The position numbers were made by a program, and so were the translations under genes. This document shows, piece by piece, positions 32,985-44,280 of a DNA stretch of 64,000 nucleotides. The stretch covers positions 95,294,143 through 95,358,142 of the forward strand of contig NC_062220.1 in assembly GCF_902686445.1 (NCBI RefSeq), read 5' to 3'. Position 1 is the stretch's first letter. Every line of letters begins with the position of its first letter. The stretch is from Sciurus carolinensis. Lineage: Eukaryota; Chordata; Mammalia; Rodentia; Sciuridae. Under the pieces are notes generated by a model. It did not search any database and was not told the DNA's origin. It saw only the letters and a list, made by a program, of their open reading frames with translations.

Positions 32985-33175
32985 TTGTTTGTGAGCACAG
33001 ACTGTGCCAAGCACTAAGTGTTTTACATGTTATTAACTTACTTGGTGCTCACGATAATCTAATAAGACAGGTATTATTCTTTGATTTTGCAAATGAGGCC
33101 ATTTAAGCCCAAGGTCGCACAGTAAGATTTAAATCCAAGAGCTCAGGCTCCAGTCTTGATCTTGACTGCCCTTAG
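32985..33175 (-). mobile_element. MIR SINE, antisense, nearly full length
   Basis: 'gtgccaagcactaagtgttt', 'tacttggtgctcacgataat', 'acaggtattattctttgatt', 'ttaagcccaaggtcgcacag' and 'atttaaatccaagagctcag' match the MIR reverse complement in order from 3' tip to 5' region. Confidence 0.8.
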
Positions 33176-33320
33176 GGGAAGGAAGGAGGGAGACTGGGGG
33201 CCAAAACAAACTTGTCCTGGTAGACATTGCCATGCAGTAGTTTCAAAACATACTATAGTAAAAATAAAGATGATTGGGCTTTGGAAAGTTCATTAAAAGA
33301 GCCTATGCTTTTGAGTGCAC

Positions 33321-33718
33321 TGTATTAGGCTGCTAGAGCTGCTATAACAAAGACTGAATGGTACAAACAACAGAAATTCACTGTCTCATAGTTCTGGAGG
33401 ATGGAGGTCTGAGATCAAGGTGTCAGCAGGATTGGTTCCTTTTGAGGGCTATAAGGAAGAATCTCTTCAAGTCTTTCTCCTTGGCAGATAGATGGCCATC
33501 TTTTCTCTGTGTCTCTTTATATTAGCCTTCTATGAATGTCTGTCTCTCCAAACAAATTTTTTTTTCTTTTTCTTTTTTTTATAATAAAAACATCAAGTCA
33601 TATTGAATTAGGGCTCATCTAATGACCTCATTTTAACTTCATTTTCAAATAAGGTCACATTCTAAGGTGGGACCTTTAGCCTACCTTTTTTGGGAGAGAC
33701 ACAATTCAACCCATAACA
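33321..33718 (-). mobile_element. MaLR (MLT1/MST-like) LTR, antisense
   Basis: It begins 'tgtattaggctgctagagct', with 'aacaacagaaattcactgtc', 'tcatagttctggaggatgga' and 'atctaatgacctcattttaa', and ends 'attcaacccataaca', so it has TG...CA ends. A T-rich tract at 33556-33582 is an internal expansion. The LTR at 3787-4172 belongs to the same broad group in the opposite orientation. Confidence 0.8.
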
Positions 33719-34295
33719 TGTATCAAGGTTACCAAATAGGATTAAAAAACATCCATTTCCATGATATAACCCACAGTCAGGGTGGCCACAGCACAGTGCA
33801 AGTTCCCTCCAGCTCTGCAAGCACATCCTGTAAGGTCACCCCTTTGTCTCCCAAAAGGCACTGCTGTTCTTTATCCCCTTAGATGGCTGATGGAAGGGCC
33901 AAGCTTTGAAGGGTTTCGCTGATTTCTATGACTGAGCTCACAAGTTGGAAACAAGTCTTTGACAACATCTTGTTAGAGTCTCTTATGTCTATCAGCTTCC
34001 CCTCAGGTTGCAGTAGAATTGCTTTAGTGAGAGCTGGGACAATCAATTTGCTCTATGAGAAAGGAACAAGCTCTCTCCCATCCTTAGGATGATCTTGAAC
34101 TGTGGAGCCACGTCCTAACCTTGTCTTCTAGAGTAGAAGTTTCCCAACTCTCTATTTTTTTAAATCTCTGAACCCCTCACATATTTTTAAGTGGACAGGT
34201 GAAATTTTTCATTGAAAGTTTCAAAGAATATAATATTTAGCATATTACAGTATTGGCACTTACAAAAGAAAATGGTCATGTCACTCTTTTAAGTT
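33719..34295. other. Unique sequence, no gene seen
   Basis: A 71-codon frame (33667-33882) begins inside the LTR. No domain and no repeat named. Confidence 0.4.
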
Positions 34296-34297
34296 TT

Positions 34298-34490
34298 TTC
34301 AAAATTTGTTGTAACTAGTTGCTCATGACAGTAGAATGAATTTATACATTTTGATAAATCATACATAAATGGAGGGTAATCTCTCATTTTTCTGATTATA
34401 CATATTGTAGGATCACATCAGTCATGCAGTCATATATGTATATGAGGTAATAATGTTTGTTTCACTCTACTATCCTTCACTCTTTTAAAT
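34298..34490 (-). mobile_element. LINE-1 3' end, antisense
   Basis: 'gttgctcatgacagtagaat', 'acattttgataaatcataca', 'gtaatctctcatttttctga' and 'ttatacatattgtaggatca' match the L1 end at 1535-1700 closely and extend further left in L1 terms ('gaggtaataatgtttgtttc'). Confidence 0.78.
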
Positions 34491-34605
34491 GTATCCTTGC
34501 ATATACATATAGTAATGATATTAGTTCCATATTTACTCATTTAAAAACACAAATAAGCTCTTCTTAAGAGTTGAAAATTTTACATCATCATTTTCCTCCT
34601 TGAAT

Positions 34606-34770
34606 AGGGGTCAGTAATTTTTTAATGAAAAAGTTCCAAATCTAAATAATCTAAAAGCAGCCATAGATAGTACATAGATGAATGGGCATATCTATATTCC
34701 AATAAAACTTTATTTACAAGAATAGGTAGTGGGCCAAATTTGACCTGCAGGACATTATCTGCCAATGTCT
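34606..34770. mobile_element. hAT-like DNA transposon fossil
   Basis: The left edge is 'aggggtcagtaattttttaa'. Inside are 'gcagccatagatagtacata' and 'caataaaactttatttacaa', then 'gtgggccaaatttgacctgc'. The right edge 'tctgccaatgtct' is roughly complementary to the left. This is a common 'ttggcccgc...' type non-autonomous element whose name I cannot fix. Confidence 0.6.
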
Positions 34771-34978
34771 ATCCTAGAATGCAAATCACCATCCTACTTT
34801 CTATTTTTCCTCTCCTCTCTTGATTCTACTTGTACAGAATTTTATCATATAATTTTATGTTTAAGAATCATCTATTAATCATATCATCATACTTCCCCGA
34901 AACAAAAATATGCACATACTAAAATTTCTTAAAATGCATCTCCTATAAACAGAAGGCTCTAACAAAAATTTTCTTCTT

Positions 34979-35110
34979 GGGCTGGGGTTGTAGCTCAATG
35001 GTAAAGCACTTGCCTAGCATGTGTGAGGCACTGGGTTCGATCCTCAGCACCACATAAAAATAAGCAGAATAAAGGCATTGTGTCTATTTACAACTAAAAA
35101 TATATATTAA
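34979..35110 (+). mobile_element. ID SINE, well preserved
   Basis: 'gggctggggttgtagctcaa' (A-box region) continues to 'cttgcctagcatgtgtgagg', then 'ctgggttcgatcctcagcac' (B-box region) and an A-rich tail with an L1-usable 3' end. It derives from tRNA-Ala/BC1-like RNA. Its central motif is shared almost word for word with the copy at 61287, suggesting both are young. Target duplication is imperfect ('aaatttcttg' type). Confidence 0.9.
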
Positions 35111-35594
35111 AATTTCTTGATTGCATTCAATAGTACAACTGTTAGTATGAACTAATTAAAATATAAGTACATGACATATTTTGATAAATAATTATTAAAC
35201 CAAAAGAAAGTTCTCCCTGGGCATCTATCTCTTAATGAGATGAAGATCCATGTATGGATCCTTATTTAAAGAATTCACCAAACATCCTTTGTTTGGCTCT
35301 CAGTGAAGGTTTACCTACTTTGGGCAAAAAATACCTTAGTAATATCTACTGGAGGTGAGAGGGGTGTCTTTCCTTTGATAAGAGGAAAATGTGTGACTGG
35401 CAAAAGTCATTGAGAAAACCCCAGGTGGAAGATCGTCAATTTCAATGTGCATGTGGAAGCTGATAAACTGTAGATGGATTACTTTAAAACTATCCACATC
35501 TGCCTTTCCAGTGAATAGTCTCAGGTTGAATGCTACTTATCTAGTGCATTAGCTACCAATTAAAAAACAGGTGGTGTTGAAATGGAGTTTTAGA
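35111..35594. other. Unique AT-rich sequence, no gene seen
   Basis: No repeat or frame worth noting. Confidence 0.4.
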
Positions 35595-35599
35595 CATCA

Positions 35600-35750
35600 G
35601 TAAAAACATGAACTTGGGAATAAGATGCACTTGGATTTGAACTTCACTGTGCCACTTACTAGGTGGATAATAAGGTAACATTCTAGGTGTCTGTTTCCTT
35701 ATCCGCAAAAGGGGATATAATGCCTTTTAATATTGCTTTTAACACTACAG
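35600..35750 (+). mobile_element. MIR SINE
   Basis: 'atgcacttggatttgaactt', 'cactgtgccacttactaggt' and 'gtgtctgtttccttatccgc' are MIR core and flanks in sense. Confidence 0.7.
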
Positions 35751-36013
35751 AAACTCTTAGGAAAATAAGAGAGACTGAAAATTAGAGTCTTCTTGATTAG
35801 AGCCCTTCGTCCTTTGGATATAAAATGCATTCTTTCATAAAACTCGTTTCTTAACAGACTATCTCATGTGGTAATTTAAAAATAATAGGTACACTAAGAA
35901 TTAAAAACATAATTTAGGAAATTGCACTAAAGGTTTCTTTGAATATGCAAAGTGCTTAGCACACTACACAATTCTAATAGCTATCGGTATATGCATTTCC
36001 AAGTTAGGTCTGA

Positions 36014-36041
36014 CCTTCATAAGCAAGTCAGCTTATGAAGG
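36014..36041. repeat. Perfect inverted repeat, 11-bp arms
   Basis: 'ccttcataagc' and 'gcttatgaagg' are exact reverse complements around a 6-base spacer 'aagtca'. It could extrude as a hairpin. No terminator, tRNA or miRNA precursor of typical length surrounds it. Confidence 0.92.
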
Positions 36042-36834
36042 ACATTATACTAGGATGCCAGAGAGAGATGACTTGCCACACAGAGTTGGTTGGGTTATTG
36101 TATTTAGTTGCAGTGCTCAAATTCGGGGACAAGAGACTTTTATATCCATTATCATTTAAACCTCTACCCAGGAAACATGGAAAAGCAGCAGTTGTAGATT
36201 GCCATAACTGCAAAATCTTTCTTCCTTGACAATTCTAACTATTCAGAACCCTTTCAAAAAGTAGAAAAAATTTGGTTCATCCAGACCTGGTCTTGTAGGT
36301 TGTTATACAGAACTAGGATAGTGTGCAGTTCTTGAGCTGTCTGTTACAGTTCAATTTCTCCTAGGTATTCAAAGGGGCAGGAAGGCAGAGGGCAAGGACA
36401 GTTATTGGCCAATTTGTTTTCATCAGTTACTTTCAGTTTGTTTTCAAGATACTCTTAACAAAGGCCCTGATTTTTTAAAGTGGGTAGTTTTTCTTCATTT
36501 AAAAGGGCATGAAAACAAATGCCTAAGTATGCATGCAAATGATTTAGTGAATATATAAATAAATGTGGTTTGTTGGGATGTTTTCTTATTAGAGCCTCCA
36601 TATTCTGGGAGATTCTAACATTGAGGCTAATTATTGTATAAAAAAACATGCAGGCTAACTCATAGATGTTCACAACCTGTAATCCTAAAGCTTAGAATAG
36701 TAACTGATATACTAGGCCTTCAGAAAATATTGTTGAATAAATCAACAGAGCAAGGAAATGGGAATTTTGTCCCTTGTTAGAAGTGGCATATTAGCAAGTC
36801 AATTAATTTTTCTGAACTTCTCTTTCTTCCCCAG
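36042..36834. other. Unique sequence with an L2/MIR-like tail
   Basis: Opposed 61- and 64-codon frames at 36028-36229 have no domain. At about 36675-36745 'actgatatactaggccttca' and 'gttgaataaatcaac' recall an L2 3' tip. Confidence 0.35.
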
Positions 36835-36988
36835 TATTACAGTAACTACACTGTACTACTGTACTCTTCCTGTCCATGGGCCCACTGGGTCCAGTTATAG
36901 AGCCAAACGCAGTCACCGCCAGTGGACCAGGTCATTTCCAGAAGGAATCTATCTGCCACCTCAGGACTCAGATTTCAAGTTGTTCTAG
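36835..36988 (+). other. Candidate 3' exon: strong acceptor followed by an open frame
   Basis: The pyrimidine tract 'cttctctttcttccccag' ends at 36834 and scores well by eye as a splice acceptor. The frame after it stays open for about 50 codons to a TAG at 36986-36988. The translated text is basic then acidic ('RAKRSHRQWTRSFPEGIYL' in the middle) with no domain I recognise. A same-frame ATG lies upstream at 36758, so the openness may be accidental. No donor site or partner exon is identified. Confidence 0.15.
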
Positions 36989-37965
36989 GATGCTATGGGT
37001 TTATGTTAAATAGATTCCCAGATGTAACAAAGGAAATCACCTTTTCTCCTGTCTTGACAGAATGTGTAATTCAAAGGTGTGATGTATGTGGGCAGTGCAG
37101 GGGTGGGGAAGGAAGCCATCAAGAAAGGGTTGGGAATCTGCATACAGAAGAACTAAAATGTACATGTTTTTCTATGCCTTTATCATGCCTTCACAAAGAA
37201 GGAAGACTAGAGCTAGTGTAGAATGACTAGAGCTTGGCTATCCAGAAAGATGTATGGGCCCTTGCAGAGACCAAGAACATCTTGTGACATACAAATGTAA
37301 AAGTCACCAATTACTTATGGTAGGTCATAGCCTTTCTGAAGGGTACAGGAAACTGCCTAGAAGCACAATATCATTTGATCTTGACTGGTTTCCAAAAGCA
37401 AGAAGGCATACATCATTACCCCGAAGCTTCTGGTACCCTGGCTCCAGAAACAGATTCCCAATAACTCTTCCTCAATAAATCAAGATCGAGTTGTTGAAGA
37501 TATTAGATTTGGAATGATAAGAGTAATATTTTACTTTACAATTCACAAAGCCTATGTGATAATGTGTGCTCACTAAACATTTCTACGTGTCAGCATAGAC
37601 ATTATCAATATTTCATCTATGAGGAAAAAATATTGAAGATTAGAGAGACAATATGGTGAATCTCAACTTTTTCTTGGTGGCTAAACTTGACCACAGGCTC
37701 TTGTCTCTCTCTCTCTTTTAATTTGGATGGTCTCCAGTGCTAGGAGGTCCAGGAACATTGCTGAAGATGTAGGAAGGAGAACCATATGAGAACACAGAAA
37801 CCCTTTCCTAGCAAAAGAGTAAACTTAGCTATTCTGGGAGATCTGGAAAAAAAAAAAAAAAAGGCTTCTACCCAAGAATGCCATCATGCCATTCTCCCCT
37901 CACATAGAAGCTTATTATTTGCTAAATGCTCACACAGACACCATTCTTAATTTTCATTCTTCCTC
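36989..37965. other. Unique sequence, no gene seen
   Basis: Frames of 99 (36922-37221) and 74 codons (37254-37478) have no domain. Simple (CT)n at about 37700-37716 and an A run at 37847-37862. Confidence 0.4.
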
Positions 37966-37969
37966 AGTC

Positions 37970-38065
37970 CCATGATAAATGTATTTTCACCTCCATTTTT
38001 ACAGGTGAGAAACTAAAGTTCAAAGAGATGAGGCAGTACATCTACTCAGCTCTAAGGAAAGTTTA
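37970..38065 (-). mobile_element. MIR SINE fragment, antisense
   Basis: 'cacctccatttttacaggtg', 'agaaactaaagttcaaagag' then 'atgaggcagtacatctactc' match the MIR core reverse complement. Confidence 0.55.
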
Positions 38066-38344
38066 AAGGGGGCATAAGGGTGACCATAGGGTGTTCTTTG
38101 CAAAGCCCTTGGTGTTGACTCTGCAGAGTTGTTTGAGCCAGGCTCACAGAATCAAGAATGAGTTTTTATGCCTTGACTCCTATTATTCTTTAAAGTCAAA
38201 GGGTGTGTCCTTACTTCTACCATTGTGGGTTCTAGAAGAGTACGGAAGGAACCCTTCACATTATGTCATCTTGGTCTAGAAGCAGTACCAGTGTCGCTGG
38301 CTTCCAAACCACTTCCTGCCTTGATATCACTCTTTGTATTATGA

Positions 38345-38610
38345 TCAAGCTTCTGAAATGAAGATTTCACAATGTTGGCCCATTAGAAAGGAGTCGGCTC
38401 CATTTTGCCTGCTGAGACCATGGCCTGACTGATTCGAGTTAGAACTGAGTTGCTCTGAGTGGATCCTGCTTTGATCTACCAGTGTGAAGGCCCAAGTTCC
38501 ATTAACTGATGAGTGCTTCTTTCCAACCAGGCAAGTGAATGCTAGAATTGCCCCAGATGCCATCTTAAATGTTGAGCTGCAAGAATTCCAACTGAGTCGG
38601 AATGAAACTT
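38345..38610 (-). mobile_element. Possible endogenous-retrovirus LTR fragment, antisense
   Basis: Read on the minus strand it has 'tgaaataaagtttcattccg' (polyadenylation-like) and 'gcaaaatggagccgactcct', a phrase style typical of ERV LTRs. The 72-codon minus and 108-codon plus frames over it give no viral domain. Neither LTR border is seen. Weak assignment. Confidence 0.25.
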
Positions 38611-40150
38611 TATTTCATTATGCTTCCAGGTCTGGGAATGATGCCAGTGAACAGCTCTCCTTGACAGGTCTCTCATCACTTACAGCTCAAAGGAAAAGAA
38701 AAGTGAGCTCCCAAAGTGCCAGGCTGCAGCCCTCCCTGTCAGATGGCAACACCTCCACGGAACAGCTGAGCAAGAGGAAGGGTAAAGAGCTGTCGCTGCC
38801 TTATCGCTAAAACCCTGCACACTGATGATAATTCCCTGCATGGTCCTTTTCAAGGTCTTGCACAAGGCACAGAGCTGAGGAAAGAACCTAGGAGAGGAAT
38901 GAAAAACCAGTTTCAGCTGTAATTCAATTCTGCTGTCTCAGTTGTGCCTGACTTCATGCTGAGTTAGGAAAGATTCTGAGGCCCTATCTGGACACACTGG
39001 CAAAGAATGTTAGGATCAATTGAACATGGGCCCCAGTGGGTAGATGGCTACATTATTCAGAAGTTTGAGATATATATGACATAGGAAGCCACCATGTCTA
39101 AACTCTTCTTTATAAATGTGAAGATTCAGAGCACAAAAGTTTAGTAACATACAAAATGTAGTTGCTAAACTAGAAACAATAACCCAAGGCCTTAAATTCT
39201 AGATTAATTCTCTGTCATCCATATGAATTGTGGAAGTTTCAGATTCCTAGAATATTATAGATTGCTTGAAATAGACTAGCAAGTTAGTAGGTGTCAAAAT
39301 CCTGTGGTAATTCAAAAGGACACATCATAATAACAACTTTACTTGTGTAATGTACAGATATCTCCCAGTGTCTCTGCACTCACTGAAATCCCAAAGACTT
39401 CTTTCTTTTCATGATTGAGGGTATTGGTCTTTGGGTTGACCAAATATCAGTATCTCACAGTTAGATTCAACCTACCCATGGTTTAATCAACTTGGTCCAC
39501 CAGTGTCACCTTAGTAAAGATGATTACATCATGCTGTGCAAATGAAGGAGTTGTAAAGAACCCTCATGATTGACTCCAGCAAAATATCTCTTGAGCACAG
39601 GAGGCATTCTCCCTGGGGATTCTGTCCAAAATGCAGGACATGGGGACCAATGGACCAGGAGGCATCCCTGATATTATAGATGGTATTCCATCACAAAAAA
39701 TTTTTCTCTCTCTCAATGTTTTTGATAATCTCTGGAAGGAAGATTTAAGAGAACTGAGCTTACAGTGAGTTTCATCTTCCATTTGCCAGATTTGGCCCCA
39801 ACTGTCCATTTGGGACCTCTTTAAGAGGCTGAGAGTGGATGTTTCTAAGAAGCCTTTGTAGCATAACTTTGATTTAGTTTCTAAAGAGATTGCTTACTCT
39901 TGAAGGTTGGTTTTACATGAAAAACATCTTTTGGGCAATAGATAAATAATATGCTGTCAGGTGCTGAAAGTAAAGATTTTGAGACCAAATATTTTCTTGC
40001 TAAAATATTTGCAGAATTGAACAAAATAATAGCAATTAAATTGTCCCTTATCCCTAATTTATACTTATTTTCATGTTTATGATAGAGTTACCTTCCCAAT
40101 CATGGTCTGTTTATTGTTAAAATTAAATTCATGTTCCATGCTGAGTTGAG
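38611..40150. other. Unique sequence, no gene seen
   Basis: The plus frame ending at 38810 is Ser/Lys-rich without a domain. An 81-codon minus frame (39564-39809) is also unsupported. No repeat named. Confidence 0.35.
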
Positions 40151-40153
40151 AGA

Positions 40154-40535
40154 TGCTATGGTTTGAATGTGTTCCTCTCTCCAAAGCTCATATGTTGGAA
40201 ACTCAATCCCCAAATTCCAAATCTTGATGGTATTTGCAGGTGGGACCTTGGGAGGTAACCAGGTTAATCAGATGAGGTCACAAAGGTGGGGCCTGGCAGG
40301 AGTGATGGCTTTATAAGAGGAGGAAGGGAGAATTGAGTTTACACCCTCTCTCATTCCTCAGCATGCGATTCCTCAGTCTTTCACCACATTCTGATATGGC
40401 AGAGAAGTCCTTGCCAAATGCTGGCACCTTGACATTTGACTTCCCAGTCTCCAGAACTGTGACAAATATGTTTCTTTGCTTTATAAATGATCCAGTCTTT
40501 GGCATTGTTGTAGCAGGAGAAAATGGACTAAGGCA
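40154..40535 (+). mobile_element. MaLR (MST/MLT1-like) LTR
   Basis: It starts 'tgctatggtttgaatgtgtt', with 'agctcatatgttggaaactc', 'gatggctttataagaggagg', 'acttcccagtctccagaact' and 'gtagcaggagaaaatggact', and closes at 'aaggca', so it has TG...CA ends. The two frames of 75-79 codons on opposite strands are LTR sequence. No internal region; solo LTR. Confidence 0.85.
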
Positions 40536-41253
40536 GGGAGGTGGCTTCAAATCACACTAAGAGGCAGCACCAAAATACCTAGGGACTGAAAAATGCCACA
40601 GAGATGACAATTGACTCTCTACAACAGGAAGAGACCCACTGTTTCATTTCCCATATCAAAGAGTGTAATGGAGAAGTCAAGATTTAGCTACATGTTGTAT
40701 TTGCCATGTGCAGTCGTAAGGGAAAAGGTTTGTAAATATTAGCATTTCATTTCTGTTACCAGAGCATTCTTCCAATGACAGAGATAGAGGAGCAACTTGC
40801 CTAGGGTCTGAAGAAAGTTCCTTGAGAGTCTAGCTCCACATTGTCCAGTGGAACAACCCCCCAAACATGGGGCTATGGAGGCCTTGGAATGTGGGCTAGT
40901 GTGACTATGCACCTGAATTTCAAATTTCATTTAATTTAGGTAACTCGAGTTCAAAAATTGATATTCAATTCAGCTATTGGAAAACTTTTAAGTATGTGTG
41001 GAACAACTTGAATATGTGAATCTACTTTTTTAACTATAAATTTTATGAAGTCTAAATACAGATCTTCTGTGAAAATGCAGTATCCAAATCGAGCTGGGTT
41101 GTAAGTATGAAACACATGTCAGTTTTCAAAGACTGAGCATGAAAAATTCAATGTAAATATTTTGTTAATAATTCTGCAGCTATATGCTGAAATGATAGCA
41201 TCTAAGACATAATGGGTTAAGTTACATACATTGTGAATGTCAGTTTATAAAAC
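40536..41253. other. Unique sequence, no gene seen
   Basis: A 63-codon minus frame (40739-40930) without domain. No repeat named. Confidence 0.4.
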
Positions 41254-41270
41254 AGAAGTGGAGATGCTAG
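41254..41270. repeat. 17-bp target site duplication, left copy
   Basis: 'agaagtggagatgctag', repeated exactly at 41749-41765, flanking the L1 insertion. Confidence 0.95.
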
Positions 41271-41748
41271 CTCAATTCATAATAGTCAACCTATGGAACC
41301 AACCTAGGTGCTCTTACAGATGAATAGATAAAGAAAATGTGGTACATATACACAATGGAATACTACTCAGCCACAAAGAAGAATGAAATTATGGCATTTA
41401 TCAGCAAATAGATGGCACTGTAGTGAAATAGGCCAAGTCCCCCAAAAAAACAAGCTGAATGTTCTCTCTGATATGCAGATGCTAACACACAATAAAGCAA
41501 GGGAGGGAAGAATAGAAGTCTGCTGGATTAGACAAAGGGGAATGAAGGGAAGAGAGGGGGAATGGGAATAGGAAAGACAGTAGGATGAATCAGAAATAAC
41601 TTTCCTATGTTCATATATGAATATACAACCAGTGTAACTCCATGTCACGTGCAACCACATGAATGGGATTCTAATTAGAATAAATTATACTCCATGTGTG
41701 TATAATGTCAAAATGCACTCTACTGTCATGTATACCTATAAACAAAAA
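41271..41748 (+). mobile_element. 5'-truncated LINE-1 insertion with intact target duplications
   Basis: The element starts in the ORF2 C-terminal region ('tcaacctatggaaccaacct', 'atgtggtacatatacacaat', 'ggaatactactcagccacaa', 'agaagaatgaaattatggca'). It continues into the sciurid 3' UTR and ends 'ctactgtcatgtatacctat' plus a short A-rich tail. Perfect 17-bp direct repeats flank it. Only the distal tip of ORF2 is present and its frame is broken. The 97-codon minus frame here is an antisense artefact. The copy was dead on arrival. Confidence 0.93.
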
Positions 41749-41765
41749 AGAAGTGGAGATGCTAG
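41749..41765. repeat. 17-bp target site duplication, right copy
   Basis: 'agaagtggagatgctag', matching 41254-41270 with no mismatch. Confidence 0.95.
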
Positions 41766-42435
41766 GATTGAGTGGGGCTGCTGAGTTCCACATTACATTA
41801 GTAGCCCTCAATTTTCTCTAGAACTTTGAGGAGTATGGTCTGAAAATCATTTCACCCAATAATTTTCAAGACCAATCTTCTGTGAGCCTTTGGTTGCTCC
41901 ATCAATGTGTGGTCACTACAATGAACCAATTTCTAATCTGAGCCTCACTCCTGCTCTCAAGATCTTCAGAAAGCATGGCAGCCCTGACAATTTCTGCAGC
42001 ACTGTGGTCACGCACACTCCCAATTTGGCTGCCCTGTTGTTTGTCACAACCTTAGCCACTGCTCTGGCTACCTGGAAAATGCAAGCAAAGGAGAGATGTG
42101 CCATCCCACCTCTCTCAGATGACCCAGCAGGATTGATCTCCCTATGAAAATGGATCCACTTCATACCAGTCAAGTAAACAGCATGGAATGAAGTTGCCTG
42201 TCAGGCAATAACACAAGGAGGTAACCAAAGGGGCTAAGAATTTTGATGATGATTCTTAGCTTAAACCTGTTTTCCTTAATGGCATTATTAATAATTTAAC
42301 CATCCACTCCAGAATGCCTTTGATTTGATTTTAGTTATTGTAATGATTATTGATTTAACTAAACGTGGCCTGACTTCACTACACAGACTGGTAAGCGGAT
42401 GAGAACTCTTCCCCATCCACTCACACTCCTCCCAT
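41766..42435. other. Unique sequence with matching frames on both strands
   Basis: Two 85-codon frames lie on opposite strands (41890-42147 and 41916-42173). No domain; mutual shadows. No repeat named. Confidence 0.4.
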
Positions 42436-42439
42436 CTAC

Positions 42440-42665
42440 AAATGTGCACTAAAATCCACATATGTGAAAGCCCAGGTTCTTGCCAGTTCCTAGCTACACC
42501 AACGTGGGTAAGTTCTTCAACTGTTTGGTGATTCAGTTTCCTTATCTGTAAAATACCAAAATGGTCCTGTTAGGTCCACCGTGAAAATCAAGAAGTTATT
42601 ACCTCTACATATAAAATGTGTTGAACTGTGCCTGACAGAAAAACTCAAGGCACATCAGCTATTCA
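42440..42665 (+). mobile_element. MIR SINE, nearly full length
   Basis: 'gtgggtaagttcttcaactg' then 'ggtgattcagtttccttatc' and 'tgtaaaataccaaaatggtc' are the MIR core in sense. 'aactgtgcctgacagaaaaa' marks the 3' part. Confidence 0.75.
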
Positions 42666-43057
42666 CGTTGTGATTAATTACATTCCAATTACTGGAAAAA
42701 CTGGGGAATTTTATCATTCAAGCACTTGACACTTAATTTCAAAGACTGGATTCAACAAATTTATATTCTTTTTGACTTATATGGGGTAACCCTGATGTGC
42801 ACTTGAAAATTTAAGGGAATTCATCTTCCTTTGTCTTTACATTTGTCTTTTCAATATGTCCCACATCCTACAAATGCCAGGAGGAATCGGTGAGGAGAAG
42901 CCTTCTCTTTGAGGAATGAACAGAATATTTACAAGGATGCAGTTCCCACTCTGGCACACGAAAGAGCACTTTCAGTTCAAGTCCTATAATTCTAGTTTCA
43001 TAAACCCTCCAAGCTCAGCAGTCAGAAAACCATGTTTCAGGATCATTTCCAAGACGT

Positions 43058-43138
43058 TTTTTCCTCCCAGTGCTGAGGATCAAACTGAGGGTCTCACACA
43101 TGCTAAGCAAGTGTTACCACTAAGCTACACCTGTGGAT
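43058..43138 (-). mobile_element. ID-type SINE, antisense
   Basis: 'cagtgctgaggatcaaactg', 'agggtctcacacatgctaag' and 'caagtgttaccactaagcta' are the ID reverse complement, with a short T run at the left as tail. The 82-codon frame ending at 43164 runs through it. Confidence 0.8.
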
Positions 43139-44280
43139 TCAAGGCTTCTTCATTTGAGCATTAACTAAGAATGCCCAGAACCTCATTCGGGGATCAGTGC
43201 CACGGACAAGTCCTACAGTTGACTGAGGTAGAGCTATAGCATCAGTTAGTGGACCCATTTGAAAAAAAGTTGATGTTGAACTTCAGGGCATAGTAATTTT
43301 TGGATATTCCTTCAGGACAGGGATCCTACTTTACTCTGAAATGGTTTGTCATCAAAGTATTAGAGAATTCTGCAAAATACATTTTCTTGTGGGCAGGGAA
43401 GAGGTTCGTAGCTTTCACATTCTTAAAGAGTTCCAGGATCCAAAAATAGATTATGAACTCTGGTTTTAGGTTTTTTAAAAAACATTTTTACTGCTTCCAT
43501 AAAAGGCTGGTTTCTTCTCTCATTCTTGCCAACAGGTGCCAGCACTTCAATGTGAAGCGACAGTACTGGGTGAGAGAAGGGACCAAAAGAGGATGTAGAG
43601 TCACCCTTATGAGATGATGGTTACTTAATACACATACACTGGACACCAGACTTCCTCAGAATCCTTCACACATGGGGGTGGTTCACAGAGTGAGATGCTG
43701 CAGGGAGAGTTAACCTGCAGCAGACACCTCTAGTCAGGTGCAATTCTCAATGTATGTGACCATCAGAAGCCTCTTGGGACCAGAGGACAGCCTGCATCTC
43801 CAGAAAGGTCATCAGCTAACAAACAGGTCACTGAACTGATCAAATGACAGGTATCCCCAGTGCACTACCACCCTGTCAGGAAACTCCCTTTCTCCTCCTG
43901 CAGCATAAACCCTGCTTCCTGAATGGTCACAGAGTGGAAGGGCTCTCTCTCCCAGACACCCATTGCCCTTGCCTGCCTTGAGTCTCAGACAGGTAAAACA
44001 TTCCTAGCTCTTTTGTTTTTTCATCAGTTCATCACAGATCCCCATTTGGGACAATGCAAATTCCATTCTAGAGCATGAAGAAGACCCAAAGCACTCTTCT
44101 CTATCAAAAGAACATTTTCAGAAAAGGACAAATCAATAAGAATACCCATGTACAATTATTTTACATGCATTTCTTTATAAATCTGATGATAATGCTCTAT
44201 CCTTATCATGCAAAACTGTGCTATGTCACTTTCTTGCACATAGGACAGAAAAATCATATTTTTATAAAAAGCACCAGTGA
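43139..44280. other. Unique sequence, no gene seen
   Basis: GC-moderate unrecognised sequence at 43540-44000. The small frames at 44075-44344 have no domain. Confidence 0.4.

Noticed and set aside
34979..35062. tRNA gene, because of A-box and B-box motifs
   Set aside because: No cloverleaf can be drawn and the sequence matches the ID SINE family, which is tRNA-derived.
38484..38810. 108-codon frame as a gene
   Set aside because: No start context, no domain, and its first third overlaps LTR-like antisense sequence.
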